A stretch of DNA of 64,000 nt from Timburyella sp030842085 (GCA_030842085.1 JAUUSE010000002.1:1-64000); one strand, 5' to 3'; counted from the first letter of the stretch, positions 33,810 to 42,440 are shown. Program-made: numbers and translations. The notes: a model not told the origin generated them from the letters alone.

Positions 33810-34420
33810 TTTACTATATCGCGGACATGCACTTCGGACACAAGAACGTGCTCCGCTTTGACAACCGCCCCTTTGCGGATACGGAGCTGATGGATGAGGT
33901 GCTGATTCACAACTGGAATGAGCGCGTCACAGACGAGGATACAGTCTATGTTCTTGGCGACGCCTTCTGGAAGAATGAAGAAAGCAGCGTGAAGATCATC
34001 CAGCGGCTCAACGGTCACAAGCACCTGATCCGAGGCAATCATGACCGAGTCCACGGCCGGCTGAGATTCCATTGGGAGAGCATCGAGCAGTATGCTGAAA
34101 TCAATGACGGGAATACGCTGGTCATCATGAGCCACTATCCCATCATGTTCTATAAGAATCAGCACTATGGCTCCGTCATGCTCTACGGTCACGTACATAA
34201 TACCCGAGAATGGCAGCTTGTAGAAAAGTGGAAGCACGAGCAGTGGGATATGGGCATTCCGAGCAGGCTGATCAACGTAGGGTGCATGATGGACTACATG
34301 AGATACACGCCCCGCACTCTTGAAGAACTGCTGGACGCCAATCCGATGCCGATATTCGACAGAATTCGACAAGATGGGACACCCGTCGACAGCCCTTCGG
34401 AGGACTCATGTAATGGATAA
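33806..34420 (+). CDS. Metallophosphoesterase 2
   Basis: The 204 residues hold IADMHFGHKNVL at the N-terminus, VLGDAFWK near 50, RGNHDRVHG near 74, MSHYP near 106 and YGHVHN near 121: a complete set of metal ligands of the YfcE/calcineurin-like type. The ATG overlaps the antitoxin-like gene by four bases. It differs strongly from phosphoesterases 1 and 3, so the three are not simple recent copies. Substrate unknown. Confidence 0.9.
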   Translation: MIYYIADMHFGHKNVLRFDNRPFADTELMDEVLIHNWNERVTDEDTVYVLGDAFWKNEESSVKIIQRLNGHKHLIRGNHDRVHGRLRFHWESIEQYAEINDGNTLVIMSHYPIMFYKNQHYGSVMLYGHVHNTREWQLVEKWKHEQWDMGIPSRLINVGCMMDYMRYTPRTLEELLDANPMPIFDRIRQDGTPVDSPSEDSCNG

Positions 34421-34730
34421 CCAAGATAAGCTCATTGATGACGTTGAAGTCATCGCAAAGAAGATAAAAGAACTTCATGATTTAGCCTATGTCCGGTACT
34501 CCCGATTGGTGGATGCGGTGCTGACCGACAGCCTAACGGATGAAAAGCAGATTGAGCACATTCTTGACGGCATTTTAGACTTCGGAGATGACCTGCGTTT
34601 CCTGGAATTATCCAAGAAGCTTTGCCGCCATATCTACTACCGGTACCCGCACCTTGTGGGCAGCTTCGTAAACATGTATCGAATGCTGTTCGAGGAGAAT
34701 GAGGATTCAGATGGAAATGGTGACAATTGA
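34413..34730 (+). CDS. Unknown helical protein between phosphoesterase and RelB-like genes
   Basis: A 105-residue protein beginning MDNQDKLIDDVEVIAKKI, rich in helices, acidic at the end. The ATG follows CGGAGGAC and overlaps phosphoesterase 2 by eight bases; its end overlaps the RelB-like gene by about 20 bases. It shows no nuclease or kinase motif. It could be a regulator of the phosphoesterases or part of a tripartite system. Confidence 0.65.
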   Translation: MDNQDKLIDDVEVIAKKIKELHDLAYVRYSRLVDAVLTDSLTDEKQIEHILDGILDFGDDLRFLELSKKLCRHIYYRYPHLVGSFVNMYRMLFEENEDSDGNGDN

Positions 34731-34929
34731 GGTCAGGCTCCCCAAAGAAATATATGATAAGGCTTCCGAGATTCTTGCCAGGCAGGGGCTCACAATGGAA
34801 GACGCCCTCATCCTGTTCTTCCAAGAGACAGCCAGACTCGGACGAATTCCTTTCGAGTATACAGAAGAAGATCTCGAAGAAGCCAGGAGATGGGAGAAGA
34901 TGATGAACGATGATTTATGTGATGTCTGA
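34711..34929 (+). CDS. RelB/DinJ-like antitoxin-type protein
   Basis: The 72 residues open with a ribbon-helix-helix pattern MVTIEVRLPKEIYDKASEIL and LTMEDALILFFQETA, the DinJ/RelB signature, and end in an acidic tail (EDLEEARRWEKMM). The usual partner is a RelE/YafQ RNase, which is not present; the next gene, overlapping by 20 bases, is phosphoesterase 3. The start with GAGG six bases upstream is preferred over one 12 bases further up. It probably binds DNA and autoregulates the array. Confidence 0.75.
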   Translation: MEMVTIEVRLPKEIYDKASEILARQGLTMEDALILFFQETARLGRIPFEYTEEDLEEARRWEKMMNDDLCDV

Positions 34930-35659
34930 TATCCACGGAAATGCCATTCGGTTCAACTCCATCATGGAGCAGATCGATCTGCAGCCGGAGGACACCCTCT
35001 ATATTCTCGGAGATGTCATTGATCGGTACCCTGACGGTATCAGGATACTCCGTTTGCTGATGAGCATGCCCAACGTACAGATGCTTCTGGGCAATCACGA
35101 ATACATGATGCTGAATGCCCTGGACCGGCTTGCTAAAGACAATCCAGAGTATCCACATGCTCTGCGACTTTGGTACCGAAACGGCGGGGATATCACGCAC
35201 GAGTATATAAAACACATTCGAAAGTCTGTCCGTAAGGAGATATTCGATTATCTTCACAGCCTGCCTTTGAATATCGACATTGAGGTTAACGGTCAGCCAT
35301 ATATCCTCGTGCATGGCGGCGCCATCGCAGCGTACCACAACTACATGTACAGGTACGATAACCAGGAAGAATATGCGGTATGGAACCGCATTTACTACTA
35401 CGAGCCTGATATTGAGGGCAAAATAATCATCTTCGGTCATACACCGACATCGGAATACCAGCACAACAATCCGCTTGAGATATGGCGGTCTCCGTCAGGA
35501 GGCAAGATCGGGATCGATTGCGGGAGCGGTTTCCCGCACCCATTATCCCAGGGGCGGCATCCCGCATACGGAAGGCTTGCATGCCTTCGGCTGGATGATA
35601 TGAAGGTGTTTTATTCCGAAGAAGATATCCCTGAGGAGGTGAAGGAAATTGTCTGGTGA
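34910..35659 (+). CDS. Metallophosphoesterase 3 (PPP/ApaH-like)
   Basis: The 249 residues carry the PPP-type set: MSDIHGN, LGDVIDRYPDG near 34, LLGNHEYMML near 61, VHGG near 130, and FGHTPTSEY near 174. This is the bacterial PrpA/ApaH-like form, which removes phosphate from proteins or splits dinucleoside tetraphosphates. It overlaps the RelB-like gene by 20 bases and the next gene by 11. The region of its start is nearly identical to that of phosphoesterase 1. Confidence 0.9.
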   Translation: MIYVMSDIHGNAIRFNSIMEQIDLQPEDTLYILGDVIDRYPDGIRILRLLMSMPNVQMLLGNHEYMMLNALDRLAKDNPEYPHALRLWYRNGGDITHEYIKHIRKSVRKEIFDYLHSLPLNIDIEVNGQPYILVHGGAIAAYHNYMYRYDNQEEYAVWNRIYYYEPDIEGKIIIFGHTPTSEYQHNNPLEIWRSPSGGKIGIDCGSGFPHPLSQGRHPAYGRLACLRLDDMKVFYSEEDIPEEVKEIVW

Positions 35660-36923
35660 GCTAACTCAGCCCAAAGTGGATCAATACATTCATTGGCTCA
35701 GCAGAGATGATCACTTTGGAATGCACGGCTGCGTCTACGATGATAAGAGCGACAAATTGCTTGATGAGTTCTTTGAACTGATCGAGCAGATCGCTCCGGT
35801 CTCTAAGAACGGAGTAAGGGCGCTCTGGCTTCGCGCGGAACGCGGGCCCATCGAGGATTACGGCAACGCAGAGGAAGAAGTTGCCTGCGGTGATTTCGAT
35901 TCGGTAGAGGAATTCATTGAGGAATGGAAAGCATGGTTCCCGGATGAAATCAAGTGGTATCAGTTGCAGGCCGTTCAACTCAAAGACGAGGGATACAGGG
36001 CAGTCATGCTCGGCCACAAATATGTCATCGTTCAGGACAAACGCAGAGAGCCTGCCGGATTCCCGAATGAGATTTCTGAGTTTGTCCAGTGGCTGATTGA
36101 TGGAGTCAAAGAATGTATCGAGATGCTCAAAGCTGGAACATATAACGGCTTCATCAAAGAAAACCTGCCTCCGGAGCATCGAACCGGCAAGATCCTTCGC
36201 AAACATTATTGGGATGTGTGGCCGGAGGCAAGAAAAGAGTTCTTTGAAGATATTTCCGCAGAGGACGTTGCTGAGTTTATTCGAAAGGCGTCTGCCCAGG
36301 GAGAAGGCTCCGAATCGATCAAGGAACGCCTGCCCTCCATGACGGCAAACGACTTCTTCCGGTTCTGTGCGATGGGATATGCGGAGAACAAATACAGCGG
36401 CTGCGACAAAACCCCGAAGGAACAGTATTACCTCCATGCGGATGGCCGGGACGATGGGCTGAGGGATCTTAATCCTGACGATCCCGAGGCATTCCATGCC
36501 TGGCTCCATGACTACTCCCGCGGAGGCGGGCATCCCTGGGAAGTATGCAGAGGCGGTAATTCAACACATGTTTCTCTGCGGCCGATGGACGACAAAGACG
36601 GATATTTCCTCTATTTGGACGGGGACGCATGGAACAGAACCATTGAGACGGTTAAGTTCTATCTTGCCCTGACGAGAGCAGGAATTCCGGTGTATCTCAT
36701 TGAAGCCCACACTCTGGCAGACAGACTGGCAGAAAAAGAGTGGATCGGGATCGTGCCGGATGGAGTGATGCCTGCATATTGCGAGAGCTGGTTTCCCAAC
36801 GAGCACATCATCGACTACATGAACCTGCCCTATGATGATCGGGAAAAGTTTCTTCCGTTTTGCGTGTGGTATGATGAGGAGCCGATCAAGCTTGTAACGG
36901 AGAAGGAGGCCGAACCGAAATGA
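35649..36923 (+). CDS. Unknown 424-residue protein
   Basis: The TTG start has GGAGGTGAAGG just upstream and lies inside the end of phosphoesterase 3, so they are coupled. The acidic cytosolic protein has segments such as SRDDHFGMHGCVYDD near 19, KWYQLQAVQLKDEGYRAVMLG near 99 and a WxxC-like region GGGHPWEVCRGGNSTHVS near 298. None fits a family I know. It is probably one of the island cargo proteins of the phosphoesterase array. Confidence 0.7.
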   Translation: MSGELTQPKVDQYIHWLSRDDHFGMHGCVYDDKSDKLLDEFFELIEQIAPVSKNGVRALWLRAERGPIEDYGNAEEEVACGDFDSVEEFIEEWKAWFPDEIKWYQLQAVQLKDEGYRAVMLGHKYVIVQDKRREPAGFPNEISEFVQWLIDGVKECIEMLKAGTYNGFIKENLPPEHRTGKILRKHYWDVWPEARKEFFEDISAEDVAEFIRKASAQGEGSESIKERLPSMTANDFFRFCAMGYAENKYSGCDKTPKEQYYLHADGRDDGLRDLNPDDPEAFHAWLHDYSRGGGHPWEVCRGGNSTHVSLRPMDDKDGYFLYLDGDAWNRTIETVKFYLALTRAGIPVYLIEAHTLADRLAEKEWIGIVPDGVMPAYCESWFPNEHIIDYMNLPYDDREKFLPFCVWYDEEPIKLVTEKEAEPK

Positions 36924-37303
36924 GCGGAGGGTGTTGGAATTATATGAACGACTCGGCAGCAAGCGAAATCCTCGGGTATCACATCTACGTCGGTTATGGA
37001 TTGGACAGCGACAAGCATGAAAAGAACTATAAGCAGGTCGTAAGAGATAACCCGTTAGGAGATCCTGAAATCTCTGCTTTGGTGTATGACGTCTTTTGTT
37101 TGCTGCACTCCTATGATTGGGCAGAGTCCGGCGACACAGACATGGACGCCTATCAGAAAGACGTGGAAATCTTCAAAAGCCGATGGTTCAAAAAGGCGAG
37201 GAAAGATCGGATCAAAGAGATGATCGATATCAGCACCGAGAAACTCAAAGAGGATCTGTATCAGGCATTCGGATTTGAAACAGAAAGCAGCAGTGAACCA
37301 TGA
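36920..37303 (+). CDS. Unknown protein (127 aa)
   Basis: Starts MSGGCWNYMNDSAASEILGY, with a CWNY motif near the N-terminus, and ends in a charged helix. It overlaps the previous stop by four bases (ATGA). Small proteins with a CWNY start are seen on Clostridia elements, but I cannot assign a function. Part of the cargo operon. Confidence 0.65.
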   Translation: MSGGCWNYMNDSAASEILGYHIYVGYGLDSDKHEKNYKQVVRDNPLGDPEISALVYDVFCLLHSYDWAESGDTDMDAYQKDVEIFKSRWFKKARKDRIKEMIDISTEKLKEDLYQAFGFETESSSEP

Positions 37304-37376
37304 GTTCAATGACTTTTCAGCTTCAACCCGATACAATAATCACAGACAATCAATCTTAATGACGAGGTGAATGTAT

Positions 37377-38015
37377 ATGAATTTGAAAGAAGCGTTTCGT
37401 TACCAAAACAAGCTCCAGTCCTTTATGGACGAAGCCCATGGCATCCTGGAGCGTGACGCCAATGTCACGAAGGTGGAGAACACCTATCTGCGGCACAAGG
37501 TGATGGCAGAAGCCGAGGATGAGACTGTCCTGATCGCCCCCGAAACCGAATACTATGAGCAGATCACCGATATCGCTCAGTTCCTTCTCTATCTGCTGGG
37601 AGAAAAGGACAAGCTGTTTGCGGCTATCCGCAAGGCAAAGGACGCTCTTGACATCGATATGGACAGCGAGGTCAGCCTCAATGCCACTCGGCAGAGCATC
37701 GCCCATACCTTCAAGCGGATGAACGATCTGCGCAACTCTGAGCAGACCATCTCCAATGGCGGCACCGGCTATCGCTTCAATGCCGAAGGCAATCAGATTT
37801 CCTATCGCTGCGACGTCAAGCGTGTGACTACGATCAACTATGACCGCAATGTCATCCGCACCGAGCTTGGCAAGCTGAATAAGCAGGCCGACGAGACTTC
37901 CACGAAGATCGATCTGTGCCTGGTCACTTCTAAGGTGGACTATGAGCCGCCCTTCGATGTGAACTCCAGCTTCGCCGAAGCATTCGAGGCATACACGGAA
38001 AACGCCAGGGCTTAA
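37377..38015 (+). CDS. Unknown protein (212 aa)
   Basis: A helical, charged protein with a coiled-coil-like N-terminal half (about 1-90) and a TINYDRNVIRTELGKLNKQAD segment near 155. The ATG at 37377 is seven bases after GAGGTG, whereas the one six bases upstream overlaps the spacing. GC content at third codon positions is higher than in the flanking genes. It has no transmembrane or catalytic motif. Ends in a palindromic hairpin covering its stop. Confidence 0.68.
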   Translation: MNLKEAFRYQNKLQSFMDEAHGILERDANVTKVENTYLRHKVMAEAEDETVLIAPETEYYEQITDIAQFLLYLLGEKDKLFAAIRKAKDALDIDMDSEVSLNATRQSIAHTFKRMNDLRNSEQTISNGGTGYRFNAEGNQISYRCDVKRVTTINYDRNVIRTELGKLNKQADETSTKIDLCLVTSKVDYEPPFDVNSSFAEAFEAYTENARA

Positions 38016-38025
38016 CGCCCTGGCG
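38003..38025 (+). terminator. Weak hairpin over the stop of the 212-residue gene
   Basis: CGCCAGGGC (38003-38011) and GCCCTGGCG (38017-38025) form a perfect nine-base stem with TTAAC loop. No T-run follows, so it is a weak terminator or an mRNA end-protecting hairpin. Confidence 0.5.
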
Positions 38026-38350
38026 CAGACCGACTATTTTGGGTGCGGCAAGATAAGAGAATACGGATACCGGTTCAGGTGCAGATGAACTATAAGGCTG
38101 CACACATCCGTAAGGATATTCCGGTTCGGCTCACCCTACGAGCCTTCATGATAGGAGAAAAGAAGCGTTCAGCTTCTCCGTCACCGCCCTACATCCTTAC
38201 ATCAGAACCGTTCGTTCGTCACCACCCTCATTCTTGCTTCCGAACTGACATCTCCATTGTGAGGCATGCAAGCCTAACTCGCTGGTTACGAGATTACAAT
38301 GATCATTTTCTGATCTTCTTCTCCGTGAGCTGCGTCGAAAGTATGACTCG
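38026..38350. other. Gap without recognised gene
   Basis: About 325 bases. Open frames here are short and lack binding sites. No strong hairpin with a T-tail was seen. It separates two opposing transcripts. Confidence 0.4.
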
Positions 38351-38719
38351 TCATGCCGCCGACAAAGCAAACGGGACAAATGGTTGAAGTTGCATCGGAC
38401 TCTTGCCGTATCCAAAATAGCCGGTCATAAAATGACTTGAGCAGCAGGACTCAGCCTGCTGCTCACCGACGATATGCAGTTTTACCGCAACGGGAACCAG
38501 GATCTGATCCATCGGAACCTCAAGGAGATTCCCAAGTGCGTACAGATTATCTACAGTGGGAAGGCTTTCGCCTTTCTGCCACTTGTAGATTGCCCGAGGT
38601 TCCTCAAAGCCGAAGTAGCTCTGCAGATCTCGAACAGTCAAGCCGCGCTCCATGCGCAGGCGTCGGATGTTGTTTCCCGTGGCGACAAGGTCAATCACGG
38701 GATAGGCTTTTATGCCCAT
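38351..38719 (-). CDS. XRE-family regulator with degenerate C-terminus
   Basis: The 122 residues contain a helix-turn-helix: NNIRRLRMERGLTVRDLQSY, FEEPRAIYKWQKGESLP, typical of helix-turn-helix proteins that bind single sites. The C-terminus (CCSSHFMTGYFGYGK) is cysteine-rich and unlike a folded tail. I take the ATG at 38719, since AAGGAGG precedes it; an upstream ATG would place this site inside the gene. It is divergent from the gene at 38807, which it may control. Confidence 0.8.
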   Translation of the reverse strand: MGIKAYPVIDLVATGNNIRRLRMERGLTVRDLQSYFGFEEPRAIYKWQKGESLPTVDNLYALGNLLEVPMDQILVPVAVKLHIVGEQQAESCCSSHFMTGYFGYGKSPMQLQPFVPFALSAA

Positions 38720-38806
38720 GACAATCGCCTCCTTCAAGAGAGTGATATTAAAGAATAGCAGAAAAAAGCAGAAAATGCAAGAGAAAATGCAAAAAAGGAG
38801 GCAAAT

Positions 38807-39184
38807 TTGAGGGAAAAACTGTACTGGACAATCAGCAAGTTCTCCATCCGCTCACTGTTCTATGACTACTTCGTGTTCTTTGATACGACACCTTATCTGG
38901 CCGATCAGTTGTTCATCCGGCATGAGGTTCGCGTATGGTTCGACCGCGAGTATGCAAAAGACGGTTCTCCCTACCTCGCAATCTTCTGTCATGTCAGGAA
39001 GAAGGATGTACCGAAGTTCCTTGCAGCTCTCGAAGATCTCAAAAAAAGCATGATGCTTTGTGGGCATCCTAACTATGAGGCCGAAATCAGCAGATTCATG
39101 GACAATGTAGAAAAGATGAAAGGAGTCGTGCTCGATAATGAAAATGACGCCGCTCAAAAAGCAGAGCAAAAACGAACAGCGTAA
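38807..39184 (+). CDS. Unknown protein (125 aa)
   Basis: TTG start with AAGGAGG upstream. An aromatic N-terminal part (FYDYFVFFDTTPYLADQLF) is followed by alpha/beta segments (YLAIFCHVRKKDVPKFLAALED) and a charged tail. No family recognised. It is divergent from an XRE gene and heads a small operon of four or more short genes. Confidence 0.65.
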   Translation: MREKLYWTISKFSIRSLFYDYFVFFDTTPYLADQLFIRHEVRVWFDREYAKDGSPYLAIFCHVRKKDVPKFLAALEDLKKSMMLCGHPNYEAEISRFMDNVEKMKGVVLDNENDAAQKAEQKRTA

Positions 39185-39308
39185 ATACTACTCATCCAAG
39201 CGAGGCTCCTGGAACGGGGTCTCGCCTATAACCCGTATTGTACAAAGCAGGAGGGTTTATGACAGAAACCGCATTAAACGAGAAGATCGACGAGCTGCAG
39301 GAGAATGA
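39138..39308 (+). CDS. Small basic protein (56 aa)
   Basis: Starts with ATG at 39138 (or 39144), overlapping the end of the previous gene by 47 bases and the start of the next by 50. It reads KKQSKNEQRKYYSSKRGSWN near the N-terminus and then VSPITRIVQSRRVYDRNRIK, a strongly basic pattern with a GSWNG-PxTR core that I have seen in small proteins of similar Clostridia islands. Possibly a nucleic-acid-binding or ribosome-associated peptide; could also be incidental. Confidence 0.55.
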   Translation: MKMTPLKKQSKNEQRKYYSSKRGSWNGVSPITRIVQSRRVYDRNRIKREDRRAAGE

Positions 39309-39618
39309 TTCGAGAAATGCTCATCAGCGACAGAAAGCTCGCCGCAGGCTGCGGCGCGGCACCAGCATCAGAAAAGCAGACCGCCTGCTTCGGATAATAA
39401 ACTACGGAGGCTATGCTCCGCATCGCGGATATATCGATTGGGGGTTCAGTGGAAGGACACTGCTCCATACAGGCAAATACATCAAATATCCTAAGAACAG
39501 CAACTGCCAGAGGTGGATCAAGAGAGAAACAAGCCTCCGGATTCGCAGATGCAGGGATGTTCCTGCAAAAGGCAACTATTACCGTCGGCTCTTCGATTAT
39601 TGGTGGACACTGTATTGA
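39259..39618 (+). CDS. Unknown basic protein (119 aa)
   Basis: Begins MTETALNEKIDELQEND behind GCAGGAGGG, and continues with an arginine-rich helix (HQRQKARRRLRRGTSIRKAD) and a C-terminal NYYRRLFDYWWTLY. The high arginine content suggests nucleic-acid binding. It overlaps the small protein before it. Function unknown. Confidence 0.6.
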   Translation: MTETALNEKIDELQENDSRNAHQRQKARRRLRRGTSIRKADRLLRIINYGGYAPHRGYIDWGFSGRTLLHTGKYIKYPKNSNCQRWIKRETSLRIRRCRDVPAKGNYYRRLFDYWWTLY

Positions 39619-39632
39619 TGAGGTGAACTTGA

Positions 39633-40082
39633 ATGGATAACAAAGATAAAATGCAGCGGGAGCTTATGAGTAAACTTGCTGAGTTGGAGAGCAAACACAA
39701 AAGACGTCTTCCCCCGGATGATATACATCTTCGCCTCCGCAGAGATATGGATAAAGCTCAGAAGGATACTCCGGTTATTTCAAAAGAGCTTTTCTGCACA
39801 GCGATCCACCTGCTCAAAGAACAAGAATCCATCGATGACGAATTCGGTCGAGCGTTACAGAAAGTCGGCAACGGTCATTTCGCATACGGGACAGAGAACA
39901 AATATCGGAAAGCTCTTCTGATGGTTCTCAAGGACGCCATCAATGATCAGTATGACTACATCGATTGGTGGCTCTACGAAGGAGCTCCCGACTATAAGAT
40001 CTGGAACGAAGATGAATCAATAGAATGGGATCTTACGGAGCCGGAGGCACTGTACGATTTCATCACAATAGAATGCAAATAA
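39633..40082 (+). CDS. Unknown protein (149 aa)
   Basis: A charged N-terminal helix is followed by an aromatic C-terminal half (DYIDWWLYEGAPDYKIW). The ATG is 14 bases after the previous stop with a GAGGTG site. This kind of small acidic protein with WxY motifs appears with phage or island cargo. No assignment. Confidence 0.6.
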   Translation: MDNKDKMQRELMSKLAELESKHKRRLPPDDIHLRLRRDMDKAQKDTPVISKELFCTAIHLLKEQESIDDEFGRALQKVGNGHFAYGTENKYRKALLMVLKDAINDQYDYIDWWLYEGAPDYKIWNEDESIEWDLTEPEALYDFITIECK

Positions 40083-40275
40083 GGCTTTGCCAATGCAACC
40101 GTGTCGAGATCTGCAGGTCGCGGCTCGGAGAGGCGTATCAACAGCTAATTGACCACGAAATTGCGTGTGGGATAGTCAAACCCGTGGGTGCACAGAAAGC
40201 CAGGATAGGAGTCGGAGCGGCCTGGAGGAAAGGGGCGCCAAAGGCAAAGTTTTTATTTGAGTTGCGAGGTGCAGA

Positions 40276-40533
40276 ATGCAGATTGACATTCATAGGGAGC
40301 AAAAAACAGTTTGTATCTGGTTGAGCCGGAAAGAATCTTCCGAATACAAAAACGAGAAGAGCCCCATCCTAACACCGTTGTTTGAAGGATACAGAAAGAG
40401 AGCGTACCATATTGCCGTATTCATGTCTGGCTCGGGGGATCTATATGACAGTATGCTTGGACTGCTCCTATATAACCGCCGTAAGATGGCAGAAAAGGAA
40501 TTAGGTGTTCAATGGCCGAGGTCAAGAGGATAA
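40276..40533 (+). CDS. Small hypothetical protein (85 aa)
   Basis: Starts MQIDIHREQKTVCIWLSRKE, a strand-turn pattern, and contains YHIAVFMSGSGDLYDSMLGLLLYN. GAGGTG lies just upstream, and it overlaps the next gene by 22 bases. The region 40083-40275 before it holds no convincing gene. Function unknown. Confidence 0.55.
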   Translation: MQIDIHREQKTVCIWLSRKESSEYKNEKSPILTPLFEGYRKRAYHIAVFMSGSGDLYDSMLGLLLYNRRKMAEKELGVQWPRSRG

Positions 40534-41144
40534 ATCAGCATTTTGTGTTGAACTTGTGGGAACCCGCTGCTCCTGCGTTTTGCTCTTTCGCCAAACCCTA
40601 TGTGGGCAGCAGACATGATTTACTGAAGGTTGCAGTCAACATGAAAAACGCCGACCCACAGAGTGAGACGGCAAAAGCAATACAAGAGTATTTTGGCGGG
40701 AATCACGGGGCTACGCACAAGATTGCATATCAGGAAATCGCGATTCTTGCTCCCGTAAGAGTATTGGCTACATCAAAAATGACTCTCCCAGGTAGAACCT
40801 GGGAGCACTTGAACGTGTGGGATTGTCCCTACAAAATGAAGTTCGATGCCGCCGAAGTAAGCCAGATCATTATACGCTACGATGGAATGTACCGTCGCTG
40901 CATAAGAGCCAAACTCACTGACCTCTGCTATGAAGGCATTAAAGGCGAATGGAGGCCGGTTGGTTCTGTACTCTTCGGAAACGCAAGCGTCATAGAATTC
41001 AACTCGGACACCGGCTCCTTTGAAAATCTCCTATATGTACAGGAAGATGTTTCTGATACCAAGGAGCAATTGGAAACAAAACTCGACAACCCCGACGAAA
41101 TCATTTTGGATAGAATCTGCGATGAAGTCTTTGGGGACGGATGA
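40512..41144 (+). CDS. Unknown protein (210 aa)
   Basis: Alpha/beta protein of 210 residues with AEVKRINQHFVLNLWEPAAP at the N-terminus and WEHLNVWDCPYKMKFDAAEV near 100. No catalytic signature seen. It overlaps the small upstream gene, so both are likely co-expressed. Function unknown. Confidence 0.6.
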   Translation: MAEVKRINQHFVLNLWEPAAPAFCSFAKPYVGSRHDLLKVAVNMKNADPQSETAKAIQEYFGGNHGATHKIAYQEIAILAPVRVLATSKMTLPGRTWEHLNVWDCPYKMKFDAAEVSQIIIRYDGMYRRCIRAKLTDLCYEGIKGEWRPVGSVLFGNASVIEFNSDTGSFENLLYVQEDVSDTKEQLETKLDNPDEIILDRICDEVFGDG

Positions 41145-41229
41145 GTGATTGACTTCTGTGCCAGAAATACATAAAATTAAGAGAGAGGGAGTGCTCAATT
41201 ATACGAACAGCTATGCGAGGCGAGCAAAT

Positions 41230-42021
41230 ATGATCTATACCCCCGATACAAAGAAAGCTATCAAGCTATGCTTTGAGGCACATAGGAATCAAACAGATAA
41301 ATCTGGGCTGCCGTATGTCTTCCATCCTTTCCACGTGGCAGAGCAGATGCCAGACGAGGAAACAACGATTGTCGCACTGCTCCATGATGTGATCGAAGAT
41401 ACGGCCTACACCATTGACGATCTTCGAAAAATGGGGTTTTCGGAAGAAGTGCTTGATGCGCTTGACTTAATGACTCATGACAAGAACGTGCCTTATATGG
41501 AGTATGTGGCTAAAATCAGTGAAAACGAGATCGCTCGTACCGTAAAGTTGGCTGATCTCCGACACAACAGCGATCTGACTCGTCTGGATGAGATCGATGA
41601 TAAAGCTCGCAATCGTATAGAGAAGTATAAGGCAGCCATCCGGCTCCTCTCAGAATCTAAGACCTCCTTCTGCCCGTATTACGATAAAGGCACCGATACC
41701 TGGCGGGTTGATTTTCCTGATCGTGACTCCGAGGAAGGCGATCTCCTGTATGTTGCAAGCGAATATGCTCGGACAGGTCTTTATTACCCATACAATGTAG
41801 CTGTCACTGCTGGAAAGGAATACAGCGGTCATGCGCATTCCTTCGAGGGAGTCATACAGGCTTTGCTGGATGATCCTGCTGGTTTTTCGATTGCTGGATT
41901 CGAGGAGTTCTATTCAAAACAGGAACAAGAGATGCTCCTGGATATACGAAATAAGCTGATGAATAATATCGGGGAGAAAGCCAGTACAGCAGCAAAGCCC
42001 GATTCCTCTGAGCTTCTTTGA
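41230..42021 (+). CDS. HD-domain hydrolase, SpoT/Mesh1-type
   Basis: The 263 residues carry an HD domain of the (p)ppGpp-hydrolase type: FHPFHVAEQM (H32), VALLHDVIEDT (H52, D53, E56, D57) and KLADLRHNSD near 103. The synthetase domain and TGS/ACT of long RelA/SpoT proteins are absent, so it resembles small alarmone hydrolases. It could degrade (p)ppGpp or a related alarmone made during stress or phage infection. The ATG at 41230 fits the family start; an in-frame extension of 27 residues is possible but lacks good support. It is the last gene of the island. Confidence 0.82.
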   Translation: MIYTPDTKKAIKLCFEAHRNQTDKSGLPYVFHPFHVAEQMPDEETTIVALLHDVIEDTAYTIDDLRKMGFSEEVLDALDLMTHDKNVPYMEYVAKISENEIARTVKLADLRHNSDLTRLDEIDDKARNRIEKYKAAIRLLSESKTSFCPYYDKGTDTWRVDFPDRDSEEGDLLYVASEYARTGLYYPYNVAVTAGKEYSGHAHSFEGVIQALLDDPAGFSIAGFEEFYSKQEQEMLLDIRNKLMNNIGEKASTAAKPDSSELL

Positions 42022-42165
42022 GGTCAGTAATATTCTATCAGATTCCCTGAAAAATGAAATAAACCACGAGACATCATCTTGACTCCTGGTTTATGAAGGA
42101 GAAAATGCCCTCGATAACACAAAAAAGCAAAATATCTTTTTTGGTGCAACGTGCCACTATACTGA

Positions 42166-42200
42166 GTCTGAACGCAATTTGCGTTCGGACTTTTTTCTTT
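42166..42200 (+). terminator. Strong intrinsic terminator at the island edge
   Basis: GTCTGAACGCA (42166-42176) pairs with TGCGTTCGGAC (42180-42190), one wobble, three-base loop, then TTTTTTCTTTT. Confidence 0.85.
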
Positions 42201-42387
42201 TATCCATGCAAAGCGCTCGTGTTTTAAAATAGCATTTGAAGTGTTCACTCTTTTTGCTTGCCAAGTCAAGATGGCATCGAAAATCTTGCATTCAGGCAGC
42301 CTTAAATTCTTATAATTTTTATATTACTATTTTTATCAAACAAATAAAATTATTTTTTACTAATCTCTTATATATTTATATTAGTAA

Positions 42388-42417
42388 AAAAGAGGAGATT
42401 TATAAAAATCTCCTCTA
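42388..42417 (-). terminator. Terminator of the first surface-protein gene
   Basis: AGAGGAGATTT and AAATCTCCTCT form an 11-base stem around a short loop; on the minus strand a T-run follows. Confidence 0.85.
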
Positions 42418-42440
42418 AGTGCATCTATAAACTAATTTAA

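Larger units (their letters stand above)
1..42200. mobile_element. Recombinase-bearing genomic island (left end outside window)
   Basis: The first 42 kb carry accessory functions only: a phosphorothioation-like defence operon, an SOS cassette, five serine-recombinase-derived proteins, ParB-like proteins, several XRE regulators and phosphoesterase cargo. From about 42.2 kb the genes become biosynthetic and surface functions with very AT-rich spacers. The right limit is placed at the strong terminator at 42166-42200; no attachment site was identified. No relaxase, coupling protein or type IV secretion genes are visible, so self-transfer by conjugation is not supported here, although more of the element may lie to the left. 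That this is one element rather than several nested ones is inference. Confidence 0.6.

Noticed and set aside
40025..40324. 99-codon frame between two cargo genes
   Set aside because: Low-complexity and overlapping the previous gene; no start site.
32481..42096. Shared 14-mer ACTCCTGGTTTATG at 32481-32494 and 42083-42096 as attachment sites
   Set aside because: A 14-base identity is expected several times by chance in 64 kb, flanks do not match, and one copy lies inside an inverted repeat.
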